Below are positions 16,725 to 25,527 of a DNA stretch of 64,000 bases, one piece after another; positions within the stretch are counted from its first letter, which is position 1; every line of letters begins with the position of its first letter. The translations under genes and the position numbers were made by a program. Source of the stretch: Sporosarcina luteola (GTDB taxonomy: Bacteria; Bacillota; Bacilli; Bacillales_A; Planococcaceae); the NCBI RefSeq assembly GCF_023715535.1, contig NZ_JAMBOI010000004.1, positions 248,001 to 312,000 on the forward strand. Direction: 5' to 3'. Under the pieces are notes generated by a model that was not told where the DNA came from, did not search any database, and worked only from the letters and a program-made list of their open reading frames with translations.

Positions 16725-16962
16725 AAAACGTTGATTTCCGTTCCGGGCGGACGCTTTCCGGGGGGCTTGCCCTCAGCCAAGCGAACAACGAAGGGTTCGC
16801 TTTGCCGTATTTCTGCGCTTTTTGCGGAAATTAAGGCATCTGTTCTACCATTCCTGCTCGTAACGCTACGCTTTTACTCGCAAACGCCGTTCTGCGTAAC
16901 GGCGTTCGCTAATCCCCCAGGAGTCGTCGCCCTGCACTCCAATCAACTGGAAATCCATTTAA
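16725..16962. repeat. GC-rich interspersed repeat, copy 1
   Basis: Begins GTTGATTTCCG(T)TCCGGGCGGACGCTTTCCGG-like (16729 onward) and ends ...GGAGTCGTCGCCCTGCACTCCAATCAAC. The same building blocks occur in reverse order and orientation at 17726-17861. Related GC-rich hairpin repeats are familiar to me from Bacillales genomes, but I cannot name the family. Confidence 0.55.
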
Positions 16963-16972
16963 GACAGGGGTA

Positions 16973-17692
16973 TCATTTGGCATCGGCAAAGACACGTTCA
17001 ATCGTCTCTTTACGCTTCCCGTATATTTCTTTGATTTCATGATTGTGACGCAAGTCCTCAGCTACATCCAAGTAATCTTGCCAGATATGACGTTGAATCA
17101 TCCTTTGGTGATTCCTACTCTCTGTGCATTGGCTGATCACTGAACACGCGGCACGAACAGAAGGAGTTGGCATACTGACGGTATCCTTCCTTCGTGGTTG
17201 TTCGATAGTTAGTACCTGTCCTTCCGGACGGAGATAGCATTCGAAATGCTCGTCATAGACATACTCATGTTTTCTGAAGAAGCCTTCCTTTGTCATTGGT
17301 CGTTTGTACGGAAGTGCAGGAAGGATCTGATTCTCTAAAAGGTAATTAGCAATAGCTGGCGTTTTGTAAGCTGCATCTGCGGTGACGACGTTCGCAAGTA
17401 CAAATCCCTTTTCGTCCGTGGCAGCGTGGAAAGAATAAGCGAACTGCTTTGTCCGTTCATCTTTAACGTAATAACCATTTTCTGGATCTGTTGTCGACTC
17501 CTTAATCTCCTTGTACTCTTCCTTTTCAAACTTTTTCGTTGGGAATGAGTAAAGGTCTTCAACTAAAGGATAGACGAAGGAAAAATCAATGGCCGCATCC
17601 AGTTTACGCACCAGATGGTCTAGAGGAACCAACTGCTCTATGGTCTGCATTTCCAACTGTTCGCGTTCATTAATTTGATTCTTCGTCATCAT
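16973..17692 (-). pseudogene. IS1182-family transposase pseudogene
   Basis: 239 open codons retain transposase blocks: Q-L-V-P-x-D-H-L-V-R-K-L-D near the N-terminus, R-T-K-Q-F-A-Y-S-F-H-A-A-T-D, A-N-V-V-T-A-D-A-A-Y-K-T-P, L-P-Y-K-R-P and E-T-I-E-R-V-F-A-D at the end. Intact members are roughly 450-500 residues. A large internal segment is missing after D-L-Y-S, the C-terminal part after F-A-D-A-K is gone, and between V-L-T and S-Q-C-T-E-S the family sequence (R-T-T-T-K-E-G-Y-R-Q-Y) is found in another frame, so compensating frameshifts exist. It cannot be functional. Confidence 0.85.
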
Positions 17693-17719
17693 TATCCATC
17701 ACCTCATTCAGTTAATAGG

Positions 17720-17866
17720 AAACACTGTTGATTGGAGCGGAGAGCGGCGACTCCAGCGGGAACAGCGCGAGCTGAAGACCCTGGACTGAGCGCAGCGAGG
17801 GAAGCGGCTGAAGCCGTGCCCGCGGAAAGCGTCCGCTCGCAGCGGAAATCAACATTGTTAGCTTTA
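17720..17866. repeat. GC-rich interspersed repeat, copy 2 (inverted relative to copy 1)
   Basis: Starts GTTGATTGGAGCGGAGAGCG and ends GCGGAAAGCGTCCGC...GCGGAAATCAAC; its outer ends are the reverse complements of the ends of copy 1 at 16725-16962. Confidence 0.55.
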
Positions 17867-17930
17867 TCTCTATTAAAAGAAAAAAGACCGTAGGCAAACA
17901 CCGAAATTTTTGATGTTTGTCTACAGTCTG

Positions 17931-17963
17931 AAGCGATGGAGGATCAAATATCCTCCATCGCTT
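17931..17963. terminator. Terminator hairpin, right copy
   Basis: Direct copy of the 16609-16641 hairpin with one loop difference (A for C). On the minus strand it lies directly downstream of the DUF948 gene and acts as its terminator. Confidence 0.8.
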
Positions 17964-17976
17964 TTTAATCTTTATT

Positions 17977-18414
17977 CTATTTTAAAGAGCGTTTCTTGCT
18001 TTTGGTTTTCCAATGAGATAGAAAGAAGATGAACGAAAGTAATCCATAGATACCTTCATACTTTTCACGAGTAGTAAAATCGGAAGCTTTTTCCGTCTTC
18101 TCCTTCAATGCATTTGTTTTTTCAATGGCACCAAGGGTCAGTTTTCGTGTCGCCTTACCGGTGTCCCCGATAATAAGGAAGAGTGGGCTGACCTCTTTCA
18201 CTTGTTCATTGACAGTAGCGATTGTCGCATTACCCAATTGCATCACTTCGGCTGTTTGTTTAGAAAGGTCATCTACCATTCGAGGCAGACGATCTGTCGT
18301 CTGTTTCAACCCGTCCAATGCATCGGACATTTTACGTAAAGGTTTGATTAGAAAACATGTGAGTGTCAAGAATGCAATGCCTATGAGTAAAACCCCAATA
18401 CCGAGCCAGTCCAT
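17977..18414 (-). CDS. DUF948 membrane-anchored protein
   Basis: 145 residues: N-terminal membrane segment G-I-G-V-L-L-I-G-I-A-F-L-T-L, coiled coil, basic tail K-T-K-S-K-K-R. Paralogue of the plus-strand gene 16060-16608. ATG 18414 is eight bases after GGAGG; earlier GTG/ATG codons abut that site. Downstream partner of the DUF948 gene at 18442-18921, 27 bases away. Confidence 0.75.
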   Translation of the reverse strand: MDWLGIGVLLIGIAFLTLTCFLIKPLRKMSDALDGLKQTTDRLPRMVDDLSKQTAEVMQLGNATIATVNEQVKEVSPLFLIIGDTGKATRKLTLGAIEKTNALKEKTEKASDFTTREKYEGIYGLLSFIFFLSHWKTKSKKRSLK

Positions 18415-18441
18415 ATTCATCACCTCCGTATGTACTCTTCA

Positions 18442-18921
18442 TTATGTCCCTTCCACTTTTTGTGGTGAAGGGAGCTGCTTCATCTTTTGCTGGTCGTTAG
18501 AATCTTGCTTTTGTTTTTCGGATTTGAATTTGAAGTAAACCCTGGAAGCCCCTTCCGTCAATGCTGTCAACTTCTCCATCAATTCAAGATGTTTTGGATT
18601 TGGTGAAGCGATTTGCTGTGAAATTGACTGGAACGAACGTTTAAGATTTTCGGAAGATTTTTCGATGTGCTGGGCTGATTGTGCAACGCTTTCCATGTTT
18701 TGAACCTTGCTTTCCACATCAGCAGCAATTCTGTTGGTTCTTGCCATCAGTTGTTCGGATTTCGTTGTGATGCCACTAATCTTATTTTCCATCCTTGCAA
18801 TTGTTTCGGATACTTCACTCATCGTCTTTTTTACATTCCGTAGAGCGACGATGAAGAAGATTGCAATCAGTAGTAAGGATACAGCCGCTATGATTGCACT
18901 ACTATAGAGAAGGATCTCCAT
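18442..18921 (-). CDS. DUF948-like membrane-anchored coiled-coil protein
   Basis: 159 residues: one N-terminal membrane segment (residues about 4-27), then a long coiled coil (M-E-N-K-I-S-G-I-T-T-K-S) and a polar C-terminus rich in Lys/Gln. First gene of the minus-strand DUF948 pair. The start is taken at ATG 18921 with GGAG eleven bases upstream; ATG 18954 is possible but adds a non-membrane extension. Function unknown. Confidence 0.7.
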   Translation of the reverse strand: MEILLYSSAIIAAVSLLLIAIFFIVALRNVKKTMSEVSETIARMENKISGITTKSEQLMARTNRIAADVESKVQNMESVAQSAQHIEKSSENLKRSFQSISQQIASPNPKHLELMEKLTALTEGASRVYFKFKSEKQKQDSNDQQKMKQLPSPQKVEGT

Positions 18922-19003
18922 TCTACTATCAGCTCCATTCCAATGCTTTTGCATTTACCTATTCGGTACCACTCTTTCCAATCGAATAAACACCTTAGAC
19001 GAA

Positions 19004-19348
19004 TCAGAGTGAATAGAAGAATAATGCAACAAGCATACATAGAATGATTGGCAATCCGGAACGGAAGAAGAAAGACGGTTTCGTCGATATAACTTCAGAA
19101 GGAGGGCGCATGGCAACCAATTCACTTTGAATATGTTTAGGGGAAAGTACCTTTTTCATACTTGTAGAAAAGAAATCGAAAAATCCGGATTGTAACACTG
19201 AAACTAAGATTCCGATGAATAGTAACAAGGATCCAAAATAGAATGAAACATTAATATAATCAAGAATTGTTAATTTTTTATAAAATATTAACACAAGTAC
19301 CAATATTAATAATTGGTTTACAATAATGTTCAAAACAATTTTCTTCAT
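19004..19348 (-). CDS. DUF3899 membrane protein
   Basis: 114 residues with three hydrophobic segments (about 5-23, 33-52, 93-112). The motif Q-S-G-F-F-D-F-F before the polar loop is characteristic of DUF3899. Function unknown. ATG preceded by AAGAGGT. Not obviously co-transcribed with the DUF948 pair, 82 bases further downstream. Confidence 0.75.
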   Translation of the reverse strand: MKKIVLNIIVNQLLILVLVLIFYKKLTILDYINVSFYFGSLLLFIGILVSVLQSGFFDFFSTSMKKVLSPKHIQSELVAMRPPSEVISTKPSFFFRSGLPIILCMLVALFFYSL

Positions 19349-19531
19349 ATTCTAACCTCTTTTTTATAGTTTATATTATTTATTATTTATGTATATTATA
19401 TCATTTGACTAAAGAATGCAATTTAAGGAAAAGTCATTCATGACAAGGTTCAAAGGGCGTATAAGTAGAATAATTTGATTTAATACTCTTTTATAATTAT
19501 GTTGTTTCAGAAAAAAACATAAAAAAAGACT

Positions 19532-19559
19532 TTGACTTAAGATGTTTTGAATGTATAAT
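19532..19559 (+). promoter_or_regulatory. Sigma-A promoter of the opp operon
   Basis: TTGACT (19532-19537) and TATAAT (19554-19559) with a 16-base spacer, 48 bases before the oppA start codon. The 258-base intergenic region shows no other feature. Confidence 0.7.
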
Positions 19560-19606
19560 AAAAAGTGATAATTCTTCAGACAATTACAAAAGGGGAGGTC
19601 AAAGAT

Positions 19607-21328
19607 TTGAAAACTAACAAATGGCTTTTGCTAGTCGCTTTATCACTAGTGTTCAGCTTAGTTCTTGCTGCTTGTGGAAACAAGGACAAGGATGAAGACA
19701 AAACTGCTGCGCCTGATAAAAAAGACGACAAAGCAACAGAACAACCAACAGAAGAAGCCGGCGAGCCGGATGCAGAACAAGTCGTGAGCTTGATTGAATC
19801 TGCAGCAATTCCATCTGTTGACTCCGCAATCGTGGAAGACGCAGTAGGATTCAATGTATTGAACAACGTAAATGAAGGGTTGTACCGTCTAAACCTTGAA
19901 AACATTGCAGAACCGGCAATGGCAGCAGAGGAAGCAGAAGTAAGTGAGGATGGTCTTACTTACACATTCAAACTTCGTGATGCAAACTGGTCTGACGGAA
20001 CACCTGTAACTGCGCATGATTTCGTATTTGCATGGCAACGTGCAATCGATCCTGCAACCGGATCACCTTATGGTCCGTTCATGATGTCTGGAGTTATCAA
20101 AAATGCAACAGCAATCAGTGAAGAGAAAATGGAGAAGTCGGAACTTGGCGTAGTTGCCGAAGACGATAAAACATTGGTCGTAACATTGGAACGCCCAGTA
20201 CCTTACTTCCTATCACTAATGTCATTCGGAACATTCTATCCTCAAAAAGAGGAATTCGTTACATCTAAAGGCGATGCATACGCAACGAACTCAGATAACC
20301 TGCTTTACAACGGTCCTTTCATTCTTACTGAATGGGATGGCACAGGAGATAGCTGGGTTTACAAAAAGAACGAACATTACTGGGATGCAGAGAACGTAAA
20401 ACTTGAAACTATCAACGTAGACGTAGTTAAAGATTCTGCAACTGCAGTTAAACTTTACAACGATGGCAAGAAAGACCGTGCAGGAGTTTCAGGAGACTTG
20501 GCTCTACAATACGGAACTCATGAAGAAGCAGTTCACGAGTCGGACACTGCTGTGTTCTACTTCAAATTTAACCAAGAGCGCAATGGTGAAAAAACACCTC
20601 TTGCAAACGTGAATATCCGTAAAGCACTAGCAAAATCTTTTGAAAAAGAAGATTTGGCTGACGTTGTTCTTGCAAACGGATCAACTGCTGCAAACTTCCT
20701 AGTACCAAGAGACTTCGCATATGATGAAAGCGGAACAGACTTCCGTGACATCAGCGGAGATCACCTTGTATACAATGCGGAAGAAGCTAAAGAATACTGG
20801 GCAAAAGGCTTGGATGAGCTAGGTGTAACTGAATTGGAATTTGAAATCCTAGGCGGAGACACTGAACTATCCAAGAAGATGAACGAGTATTTCAAAGCAC
20901 AACTGGAAGGCAACCTAGAAGGTTTGACAATCAAGTTGAAAGAAGTTCCTTTCGCAGTACGTTTGGAGCTTGATGGTAATCAAGACTATGATATCCAAGT
21001 TTCAGGATGGGGTCCTGACTTCCAAGACCCGATTTCATTCATGGATTTGTTCGTCACAGGCGGTACTAACAACTTAATGTCCTTCTCGAACAAAGAGTAC
21101 GATGAGTTGATTGAAGCTACTAAAGATGAGCTTGCATTAGATCCTGCAGCACGTTACGAAGCATTTGCGAAGGCTGAAAAAATCCTTCTCGAAGACGAAG
21201 CTGCAATCGCACCAATCTACCAACGTGGTTTGATCCAACTTCAGAAGCCGTACTTCAAAGGACTTGGAATTCATCCTTTCGGAGCTGATCACAGCTACAA
21301 ATGGGCTTATATCTCTGGTAAAGAGTAA
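19607..21328 (+). CDS. oppA: Oligopeptide ABC transporter substrate-binding lipoprotein
   Basis: 573 residues: lipoprotein signal with lipobox L-A-A-C at about residues 19-22, a Lys/Asp/Glu-rich linker, then the SBP_bac_5 peptide-binding domain (F-N-V-L-N-N-V-N-E-G-L-Y-R, F-K-L-R-D-A-N-W-S-D-G-T-P-V-T-A, V-S-G-W-G-P-D-F-Q-D-P). It binds extracellular oligopeptides and hands them to OppBC. TTG 19607 is chosen since GGGGAGGTC lies six bases upstream and the signal peptide begins there. Strong codon bias suggests high expression. First gene of oppABCDF. Confidence 0.95.
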   Translation: MKTNKWLLLVALSLVFSLVLAACGNKDKDEDKTAAPDKKDDKATEQPTEEAGEPDAEQVVSLIESAAIPSVDSAIVEDAVGFNVLNNVNEGLYRLNLENIAEPAMAAEEAEVSEDGLTYTFKLRDANWSDGTPVTAHDFVFAWQRAIDPATGSPYGPFMMSGVIKNATAISEEKMEKSELGVVAEDDKTLVVTLERPVPYFLSLMSFGTFYPQKEEFVTSKGDAYATNSDNLLYNGPFILTEWDGTGDSWVYKKNEHYWDAENVKLETINVDVVKDSATAVKLYNDGKKDRAGVSGDLALQYGTHEEAVHESDTAVFYFKFNQERNGEKTPLANVNIRKALAKSFEKEDLADVVLANGSTAANFLVPRDFAYDESGTDFRDISGDHLVYNAEEAKEYWAKGLDELGVTELEFEILGGDTELSKKMNEYFKAQLEGNLEGLTIKLKEVPFAVRLELDGNQDYDIQVSGWGPDFQDPISFMDLFVTGGTNNLMSFSNKEYDELIEATKDELALDPAARYEAFAKAEKILLEDEAAIAPIYQRGLIQLQKPYFKGLGIHPFGADHSYKWAYISGKE

Positions 21329-21355
21329 GTAAGCATTGGCAGTTTAATTAGAAAT

Positions 21356-21392
21356 GAGAGTATATGGCGGAAAATCCATATACTCTCTTTTT
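21356..21392 (+). terminator. Hairpin after oppA (probable attenuating terminator)
   Basis: GAGAGTATATGG / CCATATACTCTC followed by TTTTT, between oppA and oppB. Such partial terminators let the binding protein be made in excess over the permease. Confidence 0.85.
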
Positions 21393-21495
21393 ACTAACAG
21401 GAAATAAAGTGAAAGTTTGTAAGTGTTTTCATTTTGAAAAGAAATTGATTATTCAATTTGACATAAATCAAACTCACGTACTTTGGAGGTGCAAC

Positions 21496-22428
21496 GTGGT
21501 TAAGTATATTGGAAAACGACTCGTTTACATGTTCCTTACGATGTTCCTGATCGCAACTGCAACGTTTTTCTTAATGCAAACGCTACCAGGTTCACCGATT
21601 GCTTCTTACAACAAGCTGAACGAAACTCAACGGGCAATTGTGGAAAAGAAATACGGAATCGATAAACCGAAGCCGGTGCAATACGCTATTTATATGAAAA
21701 ACTTGGCCAAAGGGGATTTGGGAACATCTTTCGTATTTAAAGGGAAAAGTGTTAACGACCTATTGGCTACGAGAGTGAAACCTTCCTTCATATTGGGAGC
21801 ACAGGCAATGGTGTTCGGAACACTCATAGGAATTCTGTTAGGAATGCTCGCCGCCTTGAAGCAGAATACGATATGGGATTACGGCAGCACATTTTTTGCG
21901 ATATTAGGAGTATCGATACCGTCTTTCGTATTCGCTTCATTGCTGCAGTATTGGGTGGCTTCTCAATGGCATTTATTGCCGGTCGGTCTATGGAATGACG
22001 GCTGGAAGTCAAGCATACTTCCTTCCATCGCATTAGCAATGGGGCCGCTTGCACTGTCCGCACGTTTCATCCGTACTGAAATGATTGAAGTGTTGAGCTC
22101 CGATTATATTACGTTAGCAAAAGCGAAAGGTGCGAACGGTTTTGAAATCGCATTCAAACATGCATTCCGAAACGCGCTCATTCCTCTCGTTACAGTCTTA
22201 GGGCCGGTAGCAGCCGGTATTGTAACCGGTTCCTTAGTTGTGGAACAGATCTTTGCGATTCCGGGAATCGGAGAGCAGTTCGTATCTTCTATCATGACGA
22301 ATGACTTTGCAACAATCATGGGTACGACACTATTCTTCTCTGCATTGTTGATTTTCATCATCTTCATTGTAGACCTTCTATACGGAATCATTGATCCGCG
22401 AATCCGGTTGTCTGGAGGTAAAGGGTAA
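21496..22428 (+). CDS. oppB: Oligopeptide ABC transporter permease OppB
   Basis: 310 residues, about six membrane segments; N-terminal Y-I-G-K-R-L-V-Y-M-F-L-T and the permease EAA loop near the C-terminus (A-L-I-P-L-V-T-V-L-G-P preceded by A-K-G-A-N-G-F). Forms the inner-membrane channel with OppC. GTG 21496 is six bases after GGAGGT; upstream codons in the same frame have no signal. Ends in TAATG overlapping the oppC start. Confidence 0.93.
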   Translation: MVKYIGKRLVYMFLTMFLIATATFFLMQTLPGSPIASYNKLNETQRAIVEKKYGIDKPKPVQYAIYMKNLAKGDLGTSFVFKGKSVNDLLATRVKPSFILGAQAMVFGTLIGILLGMLAALKQNTIWDYGSTFFAILGVSIPSFVFASLLQYWVASQWHLLPVGLWNDGWKSSILPSIALAMGPLALSARFIRTEMIEVLSSDYITLAKAKGANGFEIAFKHAFRNALIPLVTVLGPVAAGIVTGSLVVEQIFAIPGIGEQFVSSIMTNDFATIMGTTLFFSALLIFIIFIVDLLYGIIDPRIRLSGGKG

Positions 22429-23450
22429 TGCGAAAAGAAGAACTTCAACAATTGCCGCCGGAAAAATTCGAGCGAATTACAATTGACAGCAGTAGGGCCG
22501 AAAGAATTACTAAACCAAGTTTAAGTTTTTGGCAGGATGCATGGCTTAGACTGCGGAAAAATAAAGCGGCAATCGTCAGCATGGTTGTCCTTATCTTACT
22601 TATCATTATGGCTTTGATAGGACCACATCTAAATGGTCATGATGGTGAGACACAAATATTACGACACGCTAACTTACCGCCAAAGATTCCTGGCGTAGAG
22701 AATTTGGGGATATTTGACGGTATGGGTCAATTAGGCGGCGAGAAAGTCAATTTGTATGAAATTAAAAAAGTGGATGAGTATTACTGGTTTGGAACTGATG
22801 GACTCGGTAGAGATTTATTCACCCGCGTATGGGAAGGAACCCAAATTTCTTTATTGATTGCATTCGTTGCTGCGGCAATCGATGTGGTCATCGGGGTACT
22901 TTATGGAGGAATATCAGGGTATTTCGGTGGCCGTGTCGACGATGTCATGCAGCGGATTGTTGAAATATTGATTGGTATCCCGACACTGATTATCGTAATC
23001 TTGATGCTATTAATAATGGAGCCAGGTTTAACCGCCATTATTATTGCAATATCCATTACGGGATGGATTGGCATGTCCCGTATCGTACGTGCGCAAACCT
23101 TGAAGTATAGAGGGCAAGAATTCGTACTCGCATCGCGTACATTAGGAGCGAGCGACAAGCGAATTATCGGGAAACATTTATTGCCGAATATTATGGGGAT
23201 CATCATTATTAATACAATGTTCACGATCCCTACTGCTATATTCTTTGAAGCGTTCTTAAGCTTTATCGGGCTTGGGCTGCAGCCTCCTAACGCGTCATTA
23301 GGTACATTGATCAACGATGGCTACAAAGTGATGGAACATCAGCCGTATTTCCTATTGTTCCCAGCTGTGATCATCAGTGTCTTGATGATTGCTTTTAACT
23401 TGATCGGTGACGGACTGCGCGATGCGCTTGACCCGAAAATGAAAGATTGA
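22428..23450 (+). CDS. oppC: Oligopeptide ABC transporter permease OppC
   Basis: 340 residues: a polar N-terminus, a first membrane segment (A-A-I-V-S-M-V-V-L-I), a large extracytoplasmic loop with G-T-D-G-L-G-R-D-L-F-T-R (an OppC hallmark) and five further membrane segments with the EAA loop (A-S-R-T-L-G-A-S-D-K-R-I). Partner of OppB; overlaps it by one base. Confidence 0.94.
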   Translation: MRKEELQQLPPEKFERITIDSSRAERITKPSLSFWQDAWLRLRKNKAAIVSMVVLILLIIMALIGPHLNGHDGETQILRHANLPPKIPGVENLGIFDGMGQLGGEKVNLYEIKKVDEYYWFGTDGLGRDLFTRVWEGTQISLLIAFVAAAIDVVIGVLYGGISGYFGGRVDDVMQRIVEILIGIPTLIIVILMLLIMEPGLTAIIIAISITGWIGMSRIVRAQTLKYRGQEFVLASRTLGASDKRIIGKHLLPNIMGIIIINTMFTIPTAIFFEAFLSFIGLGLQPPNASLGTLINDGYKVMEHQPYFLLFPAVIISVLMIAFNLIGDGLRDALDPKMKD

Positions 23451-23466
23451 TTGGAGGAAAGCCAAG

Positions 23467-24531
23467 ATGGGGAAAATATTGCAAGTAAAAGACTTGGAGC
23501 TTTCCTTCCACACGTTTGCCGGTGAAGTGAAAGCAATCCGAGGAGTCAGCTTTGATTTGAACAAAGGAGAGACATTGGCCATTGTCGGTGAGTCTGGATC
23601 CGGGAAATCGGTGACGACAAAATCGATAATGCGCTTATTGCCGGAATCGAGCTCTGAATTTAAAAGCGGGGAGATTCTTTTTAATGGTAATGATTTAACA
23701 AAACTTTCCGATAGGCAAATGCAGAAGATCAGAGGGAAAGAGATATCCATGATTTTTCAGGATCCAATGACATCCTTGAATCCGACGATGACGATCGGCA
23801 AGCAAGTGATGGAGCCAATTTTGAAGCACCAGAAAATAAGCAAGGCAAAAGCTAAAGAAGTCGGCATGGATTTATTGCGCATGGTAGGTATACCGAATCC
23901 AGAAGCCCGTTTTAAAATGTATCCCCACCAATTTTCCGGCGGACAAAGACAGCGGATCGTCATTGCGATTGCACTCGCTTGTAATCCGAAAATATTGATT
24001 GCGGATGAACCTACGACCGCACTAGATGTCACGATACAGGCACAAATCCTTGAACTGATGAAGGATATTCAGAATAAAGTCGATACATCAATCATTTTCA
24101 TCACACATGATCTTGGTGTTGTTGCCAACGTAGCAGATCGGGTTGCTGTCATGTATGGCGGGCGGATCGTGGAAGTCGGTACTGTCGATGAAATCTTCTA
24201 TAACCCGCAGCATCCATATACATGGGGGCTGCTCAGCTCGATGCCATCCATGGATTTGGCTGAGGAAAAGCTTTATGCGATTCCAGGTACTCCGCCTGAC
24301 CTGTTGAATCCGCCTGTAGGAGATGCATTCGCACTCAGAAGTGAATATGCTTTGCAAATCGATATGGAGCAAGCACCACCGATGTTCAAAGTGAGCGACA
24401 CGCATTATGCCGCGACTTGGCTGCTGCATCCGAATGCACCACATGTTGACCCACCTAAGACGATTATCGAACGGATGAAGACGTTCCGGGGAAGCAGATA
24501 CTATGAGCAAGCGACTGGAGGTGATGCATGA
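23467..24531 (+). CDS. oppD: Oligopeptide ABC transporter ATPase OppD
   Basis: 354 residues: Walker A G-E-S-G-S-G-K-S, Q-loop I-F-Q-D-P-M-T-S-L-N-P, signature F-S-G-G-Q-R-Q-R, Walker B I-L-I-A-D-E-P-T-T-A, switch His in T-H-D-L, then the oligopeptide ATPase C-terminal extension (P-G-T-P-P-D-L-L-N-P-P). This family usually has Cys residues for an Fe-S cluster in the C-terminal region; here the corresponding positions appear replaced (F-A-L-R-S-E-Y-A). Energises peptide import with OppF. Confidence 0.94.
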   Translation: MGKILQVKDLELSFHTFAGEVKAIRGVSFDLNKGETLAIVGESGSGKSVTTKSIMRLLPESSSEFKSGEILFNGNDLTKLSDRQMQKIRGKEISMIFQDPMTSLNPTMTIGKQVMEPILKHQKISKAKAKEVGMDLLRMVGIPNPEARFKMYPHQFSGGQRQRIVIAIALACNPKILIADEPTTALDVTIQAQILELMKDIQNKVDTSIIFITHDLGVVANVADRVAVMYGGRIVEVGTVDEIFYNPQHPYTWGLLSSMPSMDLAEEKLYAIPGTPPDLLNPPVGDAFALRSEYALQIDMEQAPPMFKVSDTHYAATWLLHPNAPHVDPPKTIIERMKTFRGSRYYEQATGGDA

Positions 24532-25463
24532 TGGCAGAGAAATTGCTTGAAGTGAAAAACTTGAAACAATATTTTAATGCCGGTAAGCCATCCGAAGTAC
24601 GGGCAATCGACAATATCAGCTTTGATATTTATCGCGGAGAGACATTCGGCCTGGTCGGGGAATCGGGCTGCGGTAAATCGACAACTGGCAGGACAATCAT
24701 TCGTCTTTACGATGCGACTGATGGAGAAGTCCTTTACGACGGGGTTAGTGTACATGCGAAAAAATCCAAATCCGAAGTGAAGGCATTGAACCGGAAGATG
24801 CAAATGATTTTCCAAGATCCATATGCATCATTGAACCCAAGAATGAAAGTCCTGGATATTATCGCTGAAGGACTGGATGTTCACGGATTGGCAAAAAATC
24901 CGAAAGAACGAAAGCAGAAGGTTGTAGAGTTGTTGGAAACAGTAGGCTTGAATAAAGAGCATGCCGATCGCTATCCTCATGAATTTTCGGGAGGTCAGCG
25001 TCAACGGATCGGTATTGCGCGTGCGCTAGCCGTCAATCCGGAGTTCATCATTGCCGATGAACCGATTTCTGCACTTGACGTTTCCATTCAAGCTCAAGTC
25101 GTCAACTTGCTGAAAGACTTGCAGAAAGAAAAGGGTTTGACGTATTTATTCATCGCGCATGACCTATCAATGGTGAAATATATTTCTGATCGGATTGGCG
25201 TCATGTATTTCGGGAAGCTTGTTGAAATGGCTCCTGCGGATGTATTATACAAAAATCCTTTACACCCTTACACAAAATCATTGCTTTCCGCAATCCCGCT
25301 TCCTGACCCGATCTATGAACGGTCACGGGTTAGACAACCGTACGATCCTAAACAACATAATTACGGAACCGATGAAAAAGTGGAGTTCCGTGAAGTAACG
25401 CCAGGTCATTTCGTACTTTGCTCAGAAAAAGAGTTTAAAGAAATGAATGTTCTAGCTAACTAA
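24528..25463 (+). CDS. oppF: Oligopeptide ABC transporter ATPase OppF
   Basis: 311 residues: Walker A G-E-S-G-C-G-K-S, Q-loop I-F-Q-D-P-Y-A-S-L-N-P, signature F-S-G-G-Q-R-Q-R, Walker B F-I-I-A-D-E-P-I-S-A, A-H-D-L switch, and the short OppF C-terminal extension. Two ATG codons (24528, 24531) follow GGAGGT. Overlaps oppD by four bases. Last gene of the operon, followed by a strong terminator. Confidence 0.94.
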   Translation: MMAEKLLEVKNLKQYFNAGKPSEVRAIDNISFDIYRGETFGLVGESGCGKSTTGRTIIRLYDATDGEVLYDGVSVHAKKSKSEVKALNRKMQMIFQDPYASLNPRMKVLDIIAEGLDVHGLAKNPKERKQKVVELLETVGLNKEHADRYPHEFSGGQRQRIGIARALAVNPEFIIADEPISALDVSIQAQVVNLLKDLQKEKGLTYLFIAHDLSMVKYISDRIGVMYFGKLVEMAPADVLYKNPLHPYTKSLLSAIPLPDPIYERSRVRQPYDPKQHNYGTDEKVEFREVTPGHFVLCSEKEFKEMNVLAN

Positions 25464-25469
25464 TAAAGA

Positions 25470-25516
25470 GAAACCGCCATTCACATCAGATAGTACGATG
25501 TGAATGGCGGTTTTCT
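25470..25516. terminator. Bidirectional terminator of the opp operon
   Basis: AAACCGCCATTCACATC / GATGTGAATGGCGGTTTT, a 17-base stem followed by TTCTTATTT. Confidence 0.93.
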
Positions 25517-25527
25517 TATTTATAGTG

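Larger units (their letters stand above)
16642..17930 (-). mobile_element. Decayed IS1182-type insertion sequence
   Basis: The 1289-base element is bounded by inverted repeats CAGACTGTAGACAAA (16642-16656) and TTTGTCTACAGTCTG (17916-17930), and by 33-base direct copies of a palindromic terminator, as expected for a target-site duplication. It contains a broken transposase gene on the minus strand and two GC-rich repeat elements in opposite orientation flanking that gene. A further hairpin (AAAGGGTTGGAAA-type, 16654-16690) lies inside the left end and may terminate transposase transcription. Confidence 0.8.

Noticed and set aside
16731-17042. Plus-strand frame in the IS left end
   Set aside because: It translates the GC-rich repeat element and antisense transposase, so it is not a gene.
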